In this document: piece after piece, positions 25,510 through 32,639 of the stretch
Layout of the letters: each line of letters begins with the position of its first letter
Numbering within the stretch: the stretch's first letter is position 1
DNA from: [Enterobacter] lignolyticus SCF1
Lineage (GTDB): Bacteria > Pseudomonadota > Gammaproteobacteria > Enterobacterales > Enterobacteriaceae
DNA: 64,000 nucleotides
Direction: 5' to 3'
Assembly: GCF_000164865.1 (NCBI RefSeq)
Contig: NC_014618.1
Coordinates: 4,340,001-4,404,000 of the forward strand
Program-made: the position numbers and the translations under genes
The notes under the pieces: model-generated
Seen by the model: the letters and a program-made list of their open reading frames with translations, nothing else
Databases searched by the model: none
What the model was told of the DNA's origin: nothing

Positions 25510-26470
25510 CATTGAAATTATTAGCAGGCAGTGTATTTTATCATCTGCACTGTTTTGTCATACAATTTATTATTTATATTCCTGGAGTGTAGGAATGAGA
25601 CTCAGAAGTCATGCACCGTGTGTGGTGGTATTAACCGATACGGACGTACAGGTTAGCATTAACGATCGCCCATCTTTCATACTACCGGCAAACCACCTGG
25701 CTATTTTCTCCTGTAACCATAACAACATCGATCTCTCACATGTCGATAATGCATTAATAGCGCATATCAGCCGTTCGGTGCTGAATGACTATCTCAATTT
25801 CCTGGACAAAGATCTTACAAAAATAACGCCATGGCCACGCCTCGCCGAACCAATGTACCAACGCCCATGCAGAACCCCTGCGATTTTTCGACAGGCGGCC
25901 CTGCACAGTATCACGCAATCTCATGAAGGCTGTGAAATTGCCCGCACCCGTTCACTCTTGTTTACCGTCCTGTCCATATTTCTGGAACAACCGGGATTTA
26001 TTTCCTTCCTGATGCACATGCTGCGCAGTAGCGTAAAAGAGAGCGTCAGTCGGCTTATTCAAAGCGATATTCATAAAGACTGGAATTTGAGCCTGGTCGC
26101 CAGCACGTTATGCCTGAGCCAAAGCCTGCTGAAGAAAAAACTCAAGAGTGAAAACACCAGCTATAGCCAGATAATCACGGATTGCCGGATGCGCTATGCG
26201 GCACAGCAGCTCCTGACCGCCGACAAGAACATCGCTCAGTTGTCACAGTCCTGCGGCTACCGCAGCACATCCTATTTCATCTCGCTATTCAAGACGGTCT
26301 ATGGCATCACGCCGCTGCACTATGCCACCCGTTATCGTCAGCGCTATCTGATCGCCTGATATTATTATGGCATCAGCCATAATAATATCGATAACAGACA
26401 TACCCCCTCGACGCCAGTATTAAGTTGATGACGTCATCCGGTATTATTGCTCCTGAATCACATTCAGGAG
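25510..26470 (+). repeat. Left copy of a ~1-kb duplicated adiY segment
   Basis: The block runs from CATTGAAAT...GGCAGTGTATTTTAT through CATACAATT, ATATTCCTGGAGTG, the adiY frame, GACATACCCCC and GGTATTATT to CATTCAGGAG. The same landmarks, in the same order, occur at 31635-32633. The two copies are clearly diverged, so the duplication or second acquisition is not recent. They flank gadE-mdtF-hdeD-hdeA. Confidence 0.75.
25595..26359 (+). CDS. adiY: AdiY-like AraC-family regulator, diverged copy
   Basis: A 254-residue AraC-type activator. The C-terminal helix-turn-helix region (about 150-250) includes LSLVASTLCLSQSLLKKKLK and CGYRSTSYFISLFKTVYGITP; the N-terminal half is the poorly conserved sensing part seen in AdiY/GadX-type proteins. 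It aligns end to end with the second copy at 31759-32523 and with E. coli AdiY. It departs from E. coli at several places where the second copy agrees (IAQLSQ for ISQVSQ, LHYATRYR for LHYVxQHR). It sits directly after adiA, the place AdiY holds in E. coli, and is followed by gadE in place of adiC. Confidence 0.88.
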   Translation: MRLRSHAPCVVVLTDTDVQVSINDRPSFILPANHLAIFSCNHNNIDLSHVDNALIAHISRSVLNDYLNFLDKDLTKITPWPRLAEPMYQRPCRTPAIFRQAALHSITQSHEGCEIARTRSLLFTVLSIFLEQPGFISFLMHMLRSSVKESVSRLIQSDIHKDWNLSLVASTLCLSQSLLKKKLKSENTSYSQIITDCRMRYAAQQLLTADKNIAQLSQSCGYRSTSYFISLFKTVYGITPLHYATRYRQRYLIA

Positions 26471-26471
26471 C
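26449..26471 (+). terminator. Perfect hairpin after the first adiY copy
   Basis: GCTCCTGAAT, loop CAC, ATTCAGGAGC: 10 bp without mismatch. No T run follows. The right arm contains the CAGGAG ribosome site used before adiC in the other copy, so here that site is sequestered in a stem and could modulate translation of the leader frame at 26481. Confidence 0.5.
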
Positions 26472-26480
26472 AACATCACC

Positions 26481-26513
26481 ATGATCACTATCAGAACAGG
26501 AACCTGTTTATGA
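26481..26513 (+). CDS. Possible leader peptide upstream of gadE (10 codons)
   Basis: ATG 26481 lies 10 bases after AGGAG and encodes MITIRTGTCL before TGA. That TGA overlaps the gadE ATG (ATGA at 26510-26513). Such an arrangement could couple gadE translation to a ribosome site held in the hairpin 26449-26471. No similar peptide is known to me; it may be chance. Confidence 0.35.
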   Translation: MITIRTGTCL

Positions 26514-27040
26514 TTTTTATGGTCACTAAAGATGCATTCCTTTTTCAGGGAGTGACGCACTTGCTGAAAAATGAACGCGTGATAAAGCTAGAAAAAATAT
26601 CCGATCTCAACCATCACGCAGCGGACTCATCAAGCAAAGTAATTATCGATGTCTATCATAACAACGTGATCGATGATGCTACAGTGAGTATGCTGCAGAC
26701 ACTGGAGGTTGGCGGTATCATTATGCTGGCGCCATTCCACATTAGTAAAATAAAGAGTCGTTCGGCACTGTTTTTCGTCAACAGAAAAATGCAGATAGCA
26801 AACTGGATATCATTATTGACAGACAGTCGGGCTTCCTATCGCAAGCCCAAAATGGGTTTTTCGCATAACCAATTTAAAATTGTCAGCCATATCTTAAACC
26901 AGGAAGATCCAGACGACATCACCTCTGCTCTTAATATTTCAGAGCAAACCTTACGCAGTCAAAAGTTTAATATCATGTTCAAGTTAAAACTCCGCAGAAT
27001 GAGCGATATCGTCACGCTTAATATCTCGCCGTACTTTTAG
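26510..27040 (+). CDS. gadE: GadE, LuxR-family central acid-resistance activator
   Basis: A 176-residue regulator closely matching E. coli GadE (175 residues). Shared stretches include MIFxxTKDxFLxQG at the N-terminus, KVIIDxYHNxxxD, IxxLAPxHISKxK, and the C-terminal LuxR helix-turn-helix region with FSHNQFKI, TSxLNISxQTL and KFNIMxKLKLRRMSDIVTL. GadE binds GAD boxes and switches on glutamate-dependent acid resistance and hde genes. I start it at ATG 26510, where the E. coli protein starts; the longer frame from TTG 26447 runs through the hairpin. It sits at the spot where adiC would be expected after adiY. No gadA/gadB is in the window. Confidence 0.93.
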   Translation: MIFMVTKDAFLFQGVTHLLKNERVIKLEKISDLNHHAADSSSKVIIDVYHNNVIDDATVSMLQTLEVGGIIMLAPFHISKIKSRSALFFVNRKMQIANWISLLTDSRASYRKPKMGFSHNQFKIVSHILNQEDPDDITSALNISEQTLRSQKFNIMFKLKLRRMSDIVTLNISPYF

Positions 27041-27064
27041 AAAACGTCTCCCTTTCATGACTTA

Positions 27065-27102
27065 CCCGCCCCGCAATGCCCGGCGGGTTCTCCGCTTTTT
27101 TT
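27065..27102 (+). terminator. Terminator-like hairpin between gadE and mdtF
   Basis: CCCGCC (27065-27070) pairs with GGCGGG (27082-27087), then TTCTCCGC and seven T. The T run is 8 bases from the stem, so termination may be partial; mdtF, 30 bases further on, may have its own promoter or depend on read-through from gadE. Confidence 0.5.
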
Positions 27103-27131
27103 CGTAACCGTCTGTCACCGGAGCCGCCTTC

Positions 27132-30100
27132 ATGGCCAACTTTTTTATCGACCGCCCTGTTTTTGCCTGGGTTCTTGCCATTATTCTGATGCTCGCTGGC
27201 GCCATGGCCATCTCCATCCTGCCCATCGCCCAGTATCCCCAGATTGCCCCGCCCGCCATCACCATCAGCGCTGCGTATCCCGGCGCTGATGCCGCCACTG
27301 TGCAGGGCGCCGTCACTCAGGTCATCGAGCAGAACATGAACGGCCTCGACGGCCTCATGTACATGTCATCCACCAGCGATGCCGCTGGCAACGCCACTAT
27401 CACCCTGACCTTCTCCTCCGGTACCGACCCCGATATCGCCCAGGTTCAGGTACAGAACAAGCTCCAGCTTGCTGTTCCCTCCCTCCCCCTTGAGGTTCAG
27501 CAACAGGGCATCAGTGTCACCAAATCTGGCAGCAGCATTCTCCTTGTCGCCGCCTTCATCTCTGACGATGGCAGCCTCAGCCAGTACGATATCGCCGACT
27601 ATGTCGCCTCGAACCTGAAGGACCCCCTCAGTCGCCTGCCCGGCGTCGGCAGCGTCCAGCTCTTCGGCTCCCCTTACGCCATGCGCGTCTGGCTCGACCC
27701 GGCAAAGCTTAACCAGTACCACCTGCAGCCCCAGGACGTCATCGCCCAAATTCAGGCCCAGAACAACCAGGTCTCCGGCGGCCAACTCGGCGGCGCGCCT
27801 CAGCCCGACAGCCAGCAACTTAACGCCTCCATCATCGTCCAGACCCGCCTGCAGAGCGCTGACGAGTTTGGGAAAATCCTGATGAAGGTGCAGCAGGACG
27901 GCTCCCATGTGCTGCTGCGCGACGTCGCCCGCATTACGCTTGGCGCCGAAAGCTACGGCACCGTCGCCCGCTACAACGGCAAGCCCGCCGCCGGGATTGC
28001 GATTAAGCTCGCCACCGGCGCTAACGCCCTCGACACCGCAAAGGCGGTCCGCAGCGAGCTGACCCGCCTCTCCCCCTGGTTCCCCGACAGCATGCAGGTG
28101 GTCTACCCCTATGACACCACGCCCTTCGTGAAGATTTCCATTGCGGAGGTGGTCAAAACGCTGGTGGAAGCCATCGTGCTGGTGTTCCTCGTGATGTACC
28201 TGTTTTTGCAAAATCTCCGCGCCACCCTTATCCCTACGCTCGCGGTACCGGTGGTCATTCTCGGCACCTTCGCCGTGCTGGCGGTTACCGGCTTCACAAT
28301 TAACACCCTGACCATGTTCGGCATGGTGCTGGCTATCGGCCTGCTGGTCGATGACGCTATCGTGGTGGTGGAGAACGTGGAGCGCGTCATTCAGGAGGAG
28401 CATCTCTCGCCGCGGGAGGCCACCCATAAATCGATGACGCAAATCCAGGGCGCGCTGGTGGGGGTTGCCGTGGTGCTCGCCGCCGTGTTCATTCCGATGG
28501 CGATGCTCGGCGGTTCCACCGGGGAAATCTACCGTCAGTTTTCGGTCACCATTGTCGCCGCCATGGCGCTGTCGGTGCTGACTGCGATGTCGTTCACCCC
28601 GGCGCTGTGCGCCACTTTGCTGAAAGCCGCCCCGGCGGGCGGCCATGCCCCGCATCCCCTCTTCGCGCGCTTTAACCGCCTCTTTGACCGTGCGACCGCC
28701 CACTACACCGACAGCACCCGCCGCATCCTGCTGCGCACGGGCCGCTACATGGCGGTATACCTGGGCATTGTCATCGCCATGGGGGTGCTGTTCCTGCGCC
28801 TGCCGACCTCCTTCCTGCCGGAAGAGGACCAGGGCGTGCTGCTGACCATGGCCCAGCTGCCGCCGGGAGCGACCCTTGCCGAAACCGGCCGCGTCCTCGG
28901 CGAGGTCAGCGACTACTATCTGACGCAGGAGAAACGCAACGTGCAGTCGGTCTTCACCGTCGGCGGCTTCGGCTTCAGCGGTCAGGGGCAGAACAACGGC
29001 CTGGCCTTCGTCAGCCTGAAGCCATGGTCGCAGCGCACCGCAGCGGCCGACAGCGCCGAGGCGATTATTCACCGGGCGGCGCAGACCCTGGGGGCCATCA
29101 ATCAGGCTATCGTCTACCCCTTTAATCTACCGGCGGTGCCGGAGCTCGGTACCGCCGCCGGGTTTGATATGGAGCTGGTTGACCGGGCGAACCTCGGCCA
29201 TGCCGCGCTGACGCAGGCGCGCGACCAGCTGCTCGCCATGGCGGCGCAGTCGCCGGAGACCCTGCGCGGCGTGCGGCCAAACGGCCTGGAGGACACCCCG
29301 CTGTTCCGGGTGCGGGTGGACGCCCAGAAGGCGCAGGCGATGGGCGTGCCGCTGGAAGACGTCACTCAGGCGCTGTCCGTGGCCTTTGGCAGCCGCTACG
29401 TCAATGACTTTATGGATAACGGCCGGGTGAAGAAGGTGTTCGTGCAGGCCGATATGCCGTTTCGCATGCAGCCGGGCAATATCGACAGCTGGTACGTGCG
29501 CAACGCCAGCGGCGACATGGTGCCCGTCAGCGCGGTGACCACCACCGGCTGGACCCGGGGCTCGCCGCGTCTTGAACGCTACAACGGCGAACCGGCGATG
29601 GAAATCCTCGGCGAAGCGGCGCCAGGGAAAAGCACCGGGGAGGCGATGGCGCAGATGGCGGCGCTGGTGGCGAAGCTGCCCGCCGGCGTGGGCTATGACT
29701 GGACGGGGATGTCCTACCAGGAGCGGCTGTCGTCAGGCCAGGCGCCGCTGCTGTACCTTATCTCCGTGGTGGTGGTGTTCCTTTGCCTGGCGGCGCTGTA
29801 TGAAAGCTGGTCTATCCCGTTCTCGGTGATGCTGGTGGTGCCGCTCGGGGTGACAGGGGCGCTGCTGGCGACCAGCCTGCGAGGGCTCAGCAACGACGTG
29901 TACTTCCAGGTGGGGCTACTGACCACCATCGGGCTGTCGGCAAAGAACGCGATACTGATTGTGGAATTTGCCGTCGACCTGATGAAGCGCGAAAAGAAAA
30001 GCCTGACCGAAGCCGCGCTGGAAGCGGCACAGATGCGCCTGCGCCCTATTCTGATGACGTCGCTGGCGTTTATACTCGGGGTGATGCCGCTGGTGCTGAG

Positions 30101-30257
30101 CCATGGAGCCGGGTCAGGCGCGCAGAACGCGGTGGGTACCGGGGTGATGGGCGGGATGATCGCCGCCACGGTGCTGGCCATCTACTTTGTCCCCGCGTTT
30201 ATCGTGGTGGTGTTCCGCCTTTTCGCCCGCTTCACTCCGGCACGGCGGGAGCAGTAA
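27132..30257 (+). CDS. mdtF: MdtF-type RND multidrug efflux pump, inner-membrane subunit
   Basis: A 1041-residue RND transporter of the HAE1 class. It has the N-terminal MANFFIDRPVFAWVLAI, two large periplasmic loops and twelve expected membrane helices; the proton-relay aspartates lie in GLLVDDAIVVVENVER (helix 4), and helix 10 has GLSAKNAILIVEFA. Stretches such as MYMSSTSDAAGNA, HYTDSTR and LLKAAPAGGH place it with E. coli MdtF more than with AcrB or AcrD. In E. coli mdtE (membrane-fusion partner) lies between gadE and mdtF; here no mdtE is present, so the pump must use another adaptor such as AcrA or be inactive. Strong terminator downstream. Confidence 0.92.
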   Translation: MANFFIDRPVFAWVLAIILMLAGAMAISILPIAQYPQIAPPAITISAAYPGADAATVQGAVTQVIEQNMNGLDGLMYMSSTSDAAGNATITLTFSSGTDPDIAQVQVQNKLQLAVPSLPLEVQQQGISVTKSGSSILLVAAFISDDGSLSQYDIADYVASNLKDPLSRLPGVGSVQLFGSPYAMRVWLDPAKLNQYHLQPQDVIAQIQAQNNQVSGGQLGGAPQPDSQQLNASIIVQTRLQSADEFGKILMKVQQDGSHVLLRDVARITLGAESYGTVARYNGKPAAGIAIKLATGANALDTAKAVRSELTRLSPWFPDSMQVVYPYDTTPFVKISIAEVVKTLVEAIVLVFLVMYLFLQNLRATLIPTLAVPVVILGTFAVLAVTGFTINTLTMFGMVLAIGLLVDDAIVVVENVERVIQEEHLSPREATHKSMTQIQGALVGVAVVLAAVFIPMAMLGGSTGEIYRQFSVTIVAAMALSVLTAMSFTPALCATLLKAAPAGGHAPHPLFARFNRLFDRATAHYTDSTRRILLRTGRYMAVYLGIVIAMGVLFLRLPTSFLPEEDQGVLLTMAQLPPGATLAETGRVLGEVSDYYLTQEKRNVQSVFTVGGFGFSGQGQNNGLAFVSLKPWSQRTAAADSAEAIIHRAAQTLGAINQAIVYPFNLPAVPELGTAAGFDMELVDRANLGHAALTQARDQLLAMAAQSPETLRGVRPNGLEDTPLFRVRVDAQKAQAMGVPLEDVTQALSVAFGSRYVNDFMDNGRVKKVFVQADMPFRMQPGNIDSWYVRNASGDMVPVSAVTTTGWTRGSPRLERYNGEPAMEILGEAAPGKSTGEAMAQMAALVAKLPAGVGYDWTGMSYQERLSSGQAPLLYLISVVVVFLCLAALYESWSIPFSVMLVVPLGVTGALLATSLRGLSNDVYFQVGLLTTIGLSAKNAILIVEFAVDLMKREKKSLTEAALEAAQMRLRPILMTSLAFILGVMPLVLSHGAGSGAQNAVGTGVMGGMIAATVLAIYFVPAFIVVVFRLFARFTPARREQ

Positions 30258-30264
30258 TCCTTTC

Positions 30265-30294
30265 GGCCTGCCCCCGTGGGCAGGCCTTTTTATT
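30265..30294 (+). terminator. Rho-independent terminator of mdtF
   Basis: GGCCTGCCC, loop CCGT, GGGCAGGCC followed by TTTTTATT, directly after mdtF and abutting the end of convergent hdeD. Confidence 0.9.
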
Positions 30295-30868
30295 ACCCGC
30301 GAGACTGGCTGAACAGGCGCGCAAGGCCAAAGCAGCTGAACGCGCTGATGATAAGCTCAATACCCACCACCATCGACACCATCACAATCGACGCCTGCGG
30401 AGCCGCGCTGATGAAGCACCAGGCGATGAACAGATCGAGCACGCCAATCACCACCTGCAGCCAGCTGCCTTTGACCTGACGCTGTCTGAACCACGCCATG
30501 ATGCGGATGATACCGCCGAGGGAAAACAGGCAGGCCAGCAGCGTCGCTATCGCAAACATCCCAAGCTCCGGGGCGGTAATAAAAAAGTAGCCCATCACCA
30601 TATACGCGATGCTTACCAGAATACCGGAGACCACTGGCCAAAAGTTGTGTACCCGGTTTTTGAACATCACCGCAATAAAGGCAATACTGCTGCAGATCAG
30701 CACTACGCCCAAAATAACGCTCAATATATCGCCGGAGAAAAAGGGGAAGATAATGAACAGAATACCGCCAATAAACATCAGACAAGCAATAAATATGAGC
30801 AGTTTTTTTTGTTTTTTCAAAATACTTACATCCAGTTTAGAAACAATATCTTGACTGATATTTAACAT
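30293..30868 (-). CDS. hdeD: HdeD, acid-resistance membrane protein
   Basis: A 191-residue inner-membrane protein with about six hydrophobic helices, matching E. coli HdeD (190 residues). Conserved stretches include FPFFSGDILSVILGVVLICS, NRVHNFWPVVSG, GYFFITAPELGMFAIA and KGSWLQVVIGVLDLFIAW. HdeD contributes to acid resistance at high cell density; its molecular role is unclear. It is divergent from hdeA, as in E. coli, with 244 bases of shared AT-rich promoter region. Confidence 0.93.
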   Translation of the reverse strand: MLNISQDIVSKLDVSILKKQKKLLIFIACLMFIGGILFIIFPFFSGDILSVILGVVLICSSIAFIAVMFKNRVHNFWPVVSGILVSIAYMVMGYFFITAPELGMFAIATLLACLFSLGGIIRIMAWFRQRQVKGSWLQVVIGVLDLFIAWCFISAAPQASIVMVSMVVGIELIISAFSCFGLARLFSQSRG

Positions 30869-30998
30869 TTTACATCTCCATAATTATGTATAAAAAGCCA
30901 CGTCATAAATTTACGACAAATACGGGTAAAGCGTTAAGCCATGTTTAATAATAGTTTCTGATATCTCATTCTTATAAAATAAATAAGATAATGATTTT

Positions 30999-31018
30999 AA
31001 AGGATTTATCAATTAACG
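30999..31018 (+). promoter_or_regulatory. Candidate GAD box in the hdeD-hdeA promoter region
   Basis: AAAGGATTTATCAATTAACG resembles the GadE-binding consensus TTAGGATTTTGTTATTTAAA, sharing AGGATTT and the ATT..A core at the same spacing. It lies between divergent hdeD and hdeA, both GadE targets in E. coli. The match is partial. Confidence 0.45.
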
Positions 31019-31065
31019 ATGAAGTTATACAAATGCAGCCATCGCCTGTACCTGTGCGCCCGCAG

Positions 31066-31074
31066 TGATATAAT
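31066..31074 (+). promoter_or_regulatory. Extended -10 promoter of hdeA
   Basis: TGATATAAT is an extended -10 (TGN plus TATAAT) 39 bases before the hdeA start. The -35 region (around CTGTAC, 31046-31051) is poor, which suits an RpoS- or activator-dependent promoter. Confidence 0.65.
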
Positions 31075-31112
31075 AAAGCGGTATCGTTAAATGTATAACT
31101 GAGGACAGTTAA

Positions 31113-31427
31113 ATGAAGAAAGTATCAGGCATTATTCTTGGTAGCTTGCTGCTGATCCCGGCGCTGAGCCAGGCAGCTGAACATCAAAAACCGGTTAACA
31201 ACTGGACCTGTGAAGACTTTCTTGCGCTGGATTCTTCATTCCAGCCAACGGCTGTTGGCTTCGCTGAAGCATTAAATAATAAAGATAAACCTGAAGACGC
31301 CGTGATGGATGTGAAAGGCATTGAAACAGTCACCCCGGCGATTGTCCAGGCCTGTACTGAAAACAAAAAAGCCAGCTTTAAAAGCAAAGTAGAAAGTGAG
31401 TGGGAAAAGTTTAAAAAGCATATTTAG
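31113..31427 (+). CDS. hdeA: HdeA, periplasmic acid-stress chaperone
   Basis: A 104-residue periplasmic chaperone with a signal peptide (cleavage likely after SQA, residue 21). The mature part has the two cysteines that form the HdeA disulphide (NWTCEDFLALD and IVQACTENK) and the block FQPTAVGFAEALNNKDKPEDAV shared with E. coli HdeA. At low pH HdeA unfolds, binds denatured periplasmic proteins and releases them on neutralisation. HdeB, its usual partner encoded alongside it, is absent. Closed by a terminator about 45 bases downstream. Confidence 0.94.
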   Translation: MKKVSGIILGSLLLIPALSQAAEHQKPVNNWTCEDFLALDSSFQPTAVGFAEALNNKDKPEDAVMDVKGIETVTPAIVQACTENKKASFKSKVESEWEKFKKHI

Positions 31428-31471
31428 TTAACGACTTTTCCATAAAATCATTCTACCCTTTGCAGGTATCC

Positions 31472-31523
31472 CAACAGGGGCAATTTTTGTATCTTACAAA
31501 TTCATTGCTCCTGTTGTTTATAT
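31472..31523 (+). terminator. Rho-independent terminator after hdeA
   Basis: CAACAGGGGCAA (31472-31483) pairs with TTGCTCCTGTTG (31505-31516), one mismatch, with an AT-rich loop and TTTATATTT after it. The rest of the 331-base gap to the second adiY carries only the upstream part of the duplicated adiY segment. Confidence 0.75.
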
Positions 31524-31634
31524 TTAACGCAAAATAAACCCATCGGTTTTTCATCTTGTCAAGCCTCATAAATTCCAGCCCCCTGACTTTACACAACTGT
31601 AACGTATTGTTTACACAAACAAATTCACGCATTT

Positions 31635-32633
31635 CATTGAAATAATTATCTGGCAGTGTATTTTATGCCTGCTTTACATTCATCATACAATTAGCGTTGT
31701 AATTTCTGGCATCATTTTTCCTTGTAACATTTTTCATTCATATTCCTGGAGTGCGAGTATGAGGCTTTGTAGCAGTACCCCTTGCGTGGTAGTTTTAACT
31801 GAAACCGACGTTGAGGTGAAAATCAACGATCATCACCCTTTTACATTACCGGAAAATCATCTGGCTATTCTTGCCTGCAATAATAATATTATTGAATTTT
31901 CTAAATTAAATAATGCGTTAGTTGCGCATGTCAGCCGGCCTGTTTTGAATGATTATTTGCAATTTCTGAATAAAGATCTGACGCAGGTAACCCCGTGGTC
32001 GCGGCTGGCGGCGCCGGTTATCTCCTGCTATAGCCGGACGCCGGAAGTGTTCCGCCAGGCGGCGCTGCACAGCATCCTTGAGACCACAGAAAGATGTGAA
32101 ATTGAGCGAACCCGCTCTTTGCTGTTTACCGTGTTGTCTAACTTTCTTGATCACACCGGGTTTATTGCGCTGCTGATGCACATGCTGCGCAGCAGCGTGA
32201 AAGACAGCGTCTACCAGATTATCCAGAGCGATATTCATAAGGAGTGGAGCTTAAGCCTGGTCGCCAGCGCGCTGTGCCTCAGCCCAAGCTTGTTGAAAAA
32301 AAAGCTGAAGAATGAAAATACCAGCTACAGTCAGATAATTACTGATTGTCGAATGCGCTACGCCGCTCAGCAATTATTAATGGCGGATAAGAATATATCC
32401 CAGGTTTCACAACTCTGTGGTTATCGTAGCACCTCGTATTTTATTTCGGTATTTAAAACATTTTATGGCACCACACCATTGCATTATGTCGCACAACATC
32501 GGCAACAATACCTGACTGTCTGATATCGTTATGACATTAGCCATAATTGTATCGGCAACAGACATACCCCCCTGGGCTATCTAAAAACAGGCGCGCTGCG
32601 CGGTATTATTCATCCCGAATAACATTCAGGAGA
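31635..32633 (+). repeat. Right copy of the ~1-kb duplicated adiY segment
   Basis: Counterpart of 25510-26470: CATTGAAAT, GGCAGTGTATTTTAT, CATACAATT, ATATTCCTGGAGTG before the gene, and GACATACCCCC, GGTATTATT, CATTCAGGAG after it. This copy ends in the ribosome site of adiC, the ancestral neighbour. Confidence 0.75.
31759..32523 (+). CDS. adiY: AdiY, AraC-family activator of the arginine acid-resistance genes
   Basis: A 254-residue AraC-type regulator, the copy closer to E. coli AdiY: LNNALVAHVS, VYQIIQSDIHKEW, LCLSPSLLKKKLKNENTSYS, ISQVSQLCGYRSTSYFISVF and TTPLHYVAQHR all match or nearly match it. The DNA-binding domain covers about residues 150-250. It precedes adiC, retaining the E. coli adiY-adiC arrangement. 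AdiY activates adiA and adiC under acid, anaerobic conditions. Whether the two copies have split their targets is unknown. Confidence 0.92.
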   Translation: MRLCSSTPCVVVLTETDVEVKINDHHPFTLPENHLAILACNNNIIEFSKLNNALVAHVSRPVLNDYLQFLNKDLTQVTPWSRLAAPVISCYSRTPEVFRQAALHSILETTERCEIERTRSLLFTVLSNFLDHTGFIALLMHMLRSSVKDSVYQIIQSDIHKEWSLSLVASALCLSPSLLKKKLKNENTSYSQIITDCRMRYAAQQLLMADKNISQVSQLCGYRSTSYFISVFKTFYGTTPLHYVAQHRQQYLTV

Positions 32634-32639
32634 AATACT

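Noticed and set aside
26447..26509. Longer GadE start at TTG 26447
   Set aside because: The extra codons lie in the perfect hairpin and adiY-derived spacer, and E. coli GadE begins at the ATG corresponding to 26510.
27366..29072. A 568-codon reverse frame inside mdtF
   Set aside because: Shadow of a GC-rich gene; the product is rich in His, Gly and Asp without recognisable motifs, and the + strand frame is a complete RND pump.
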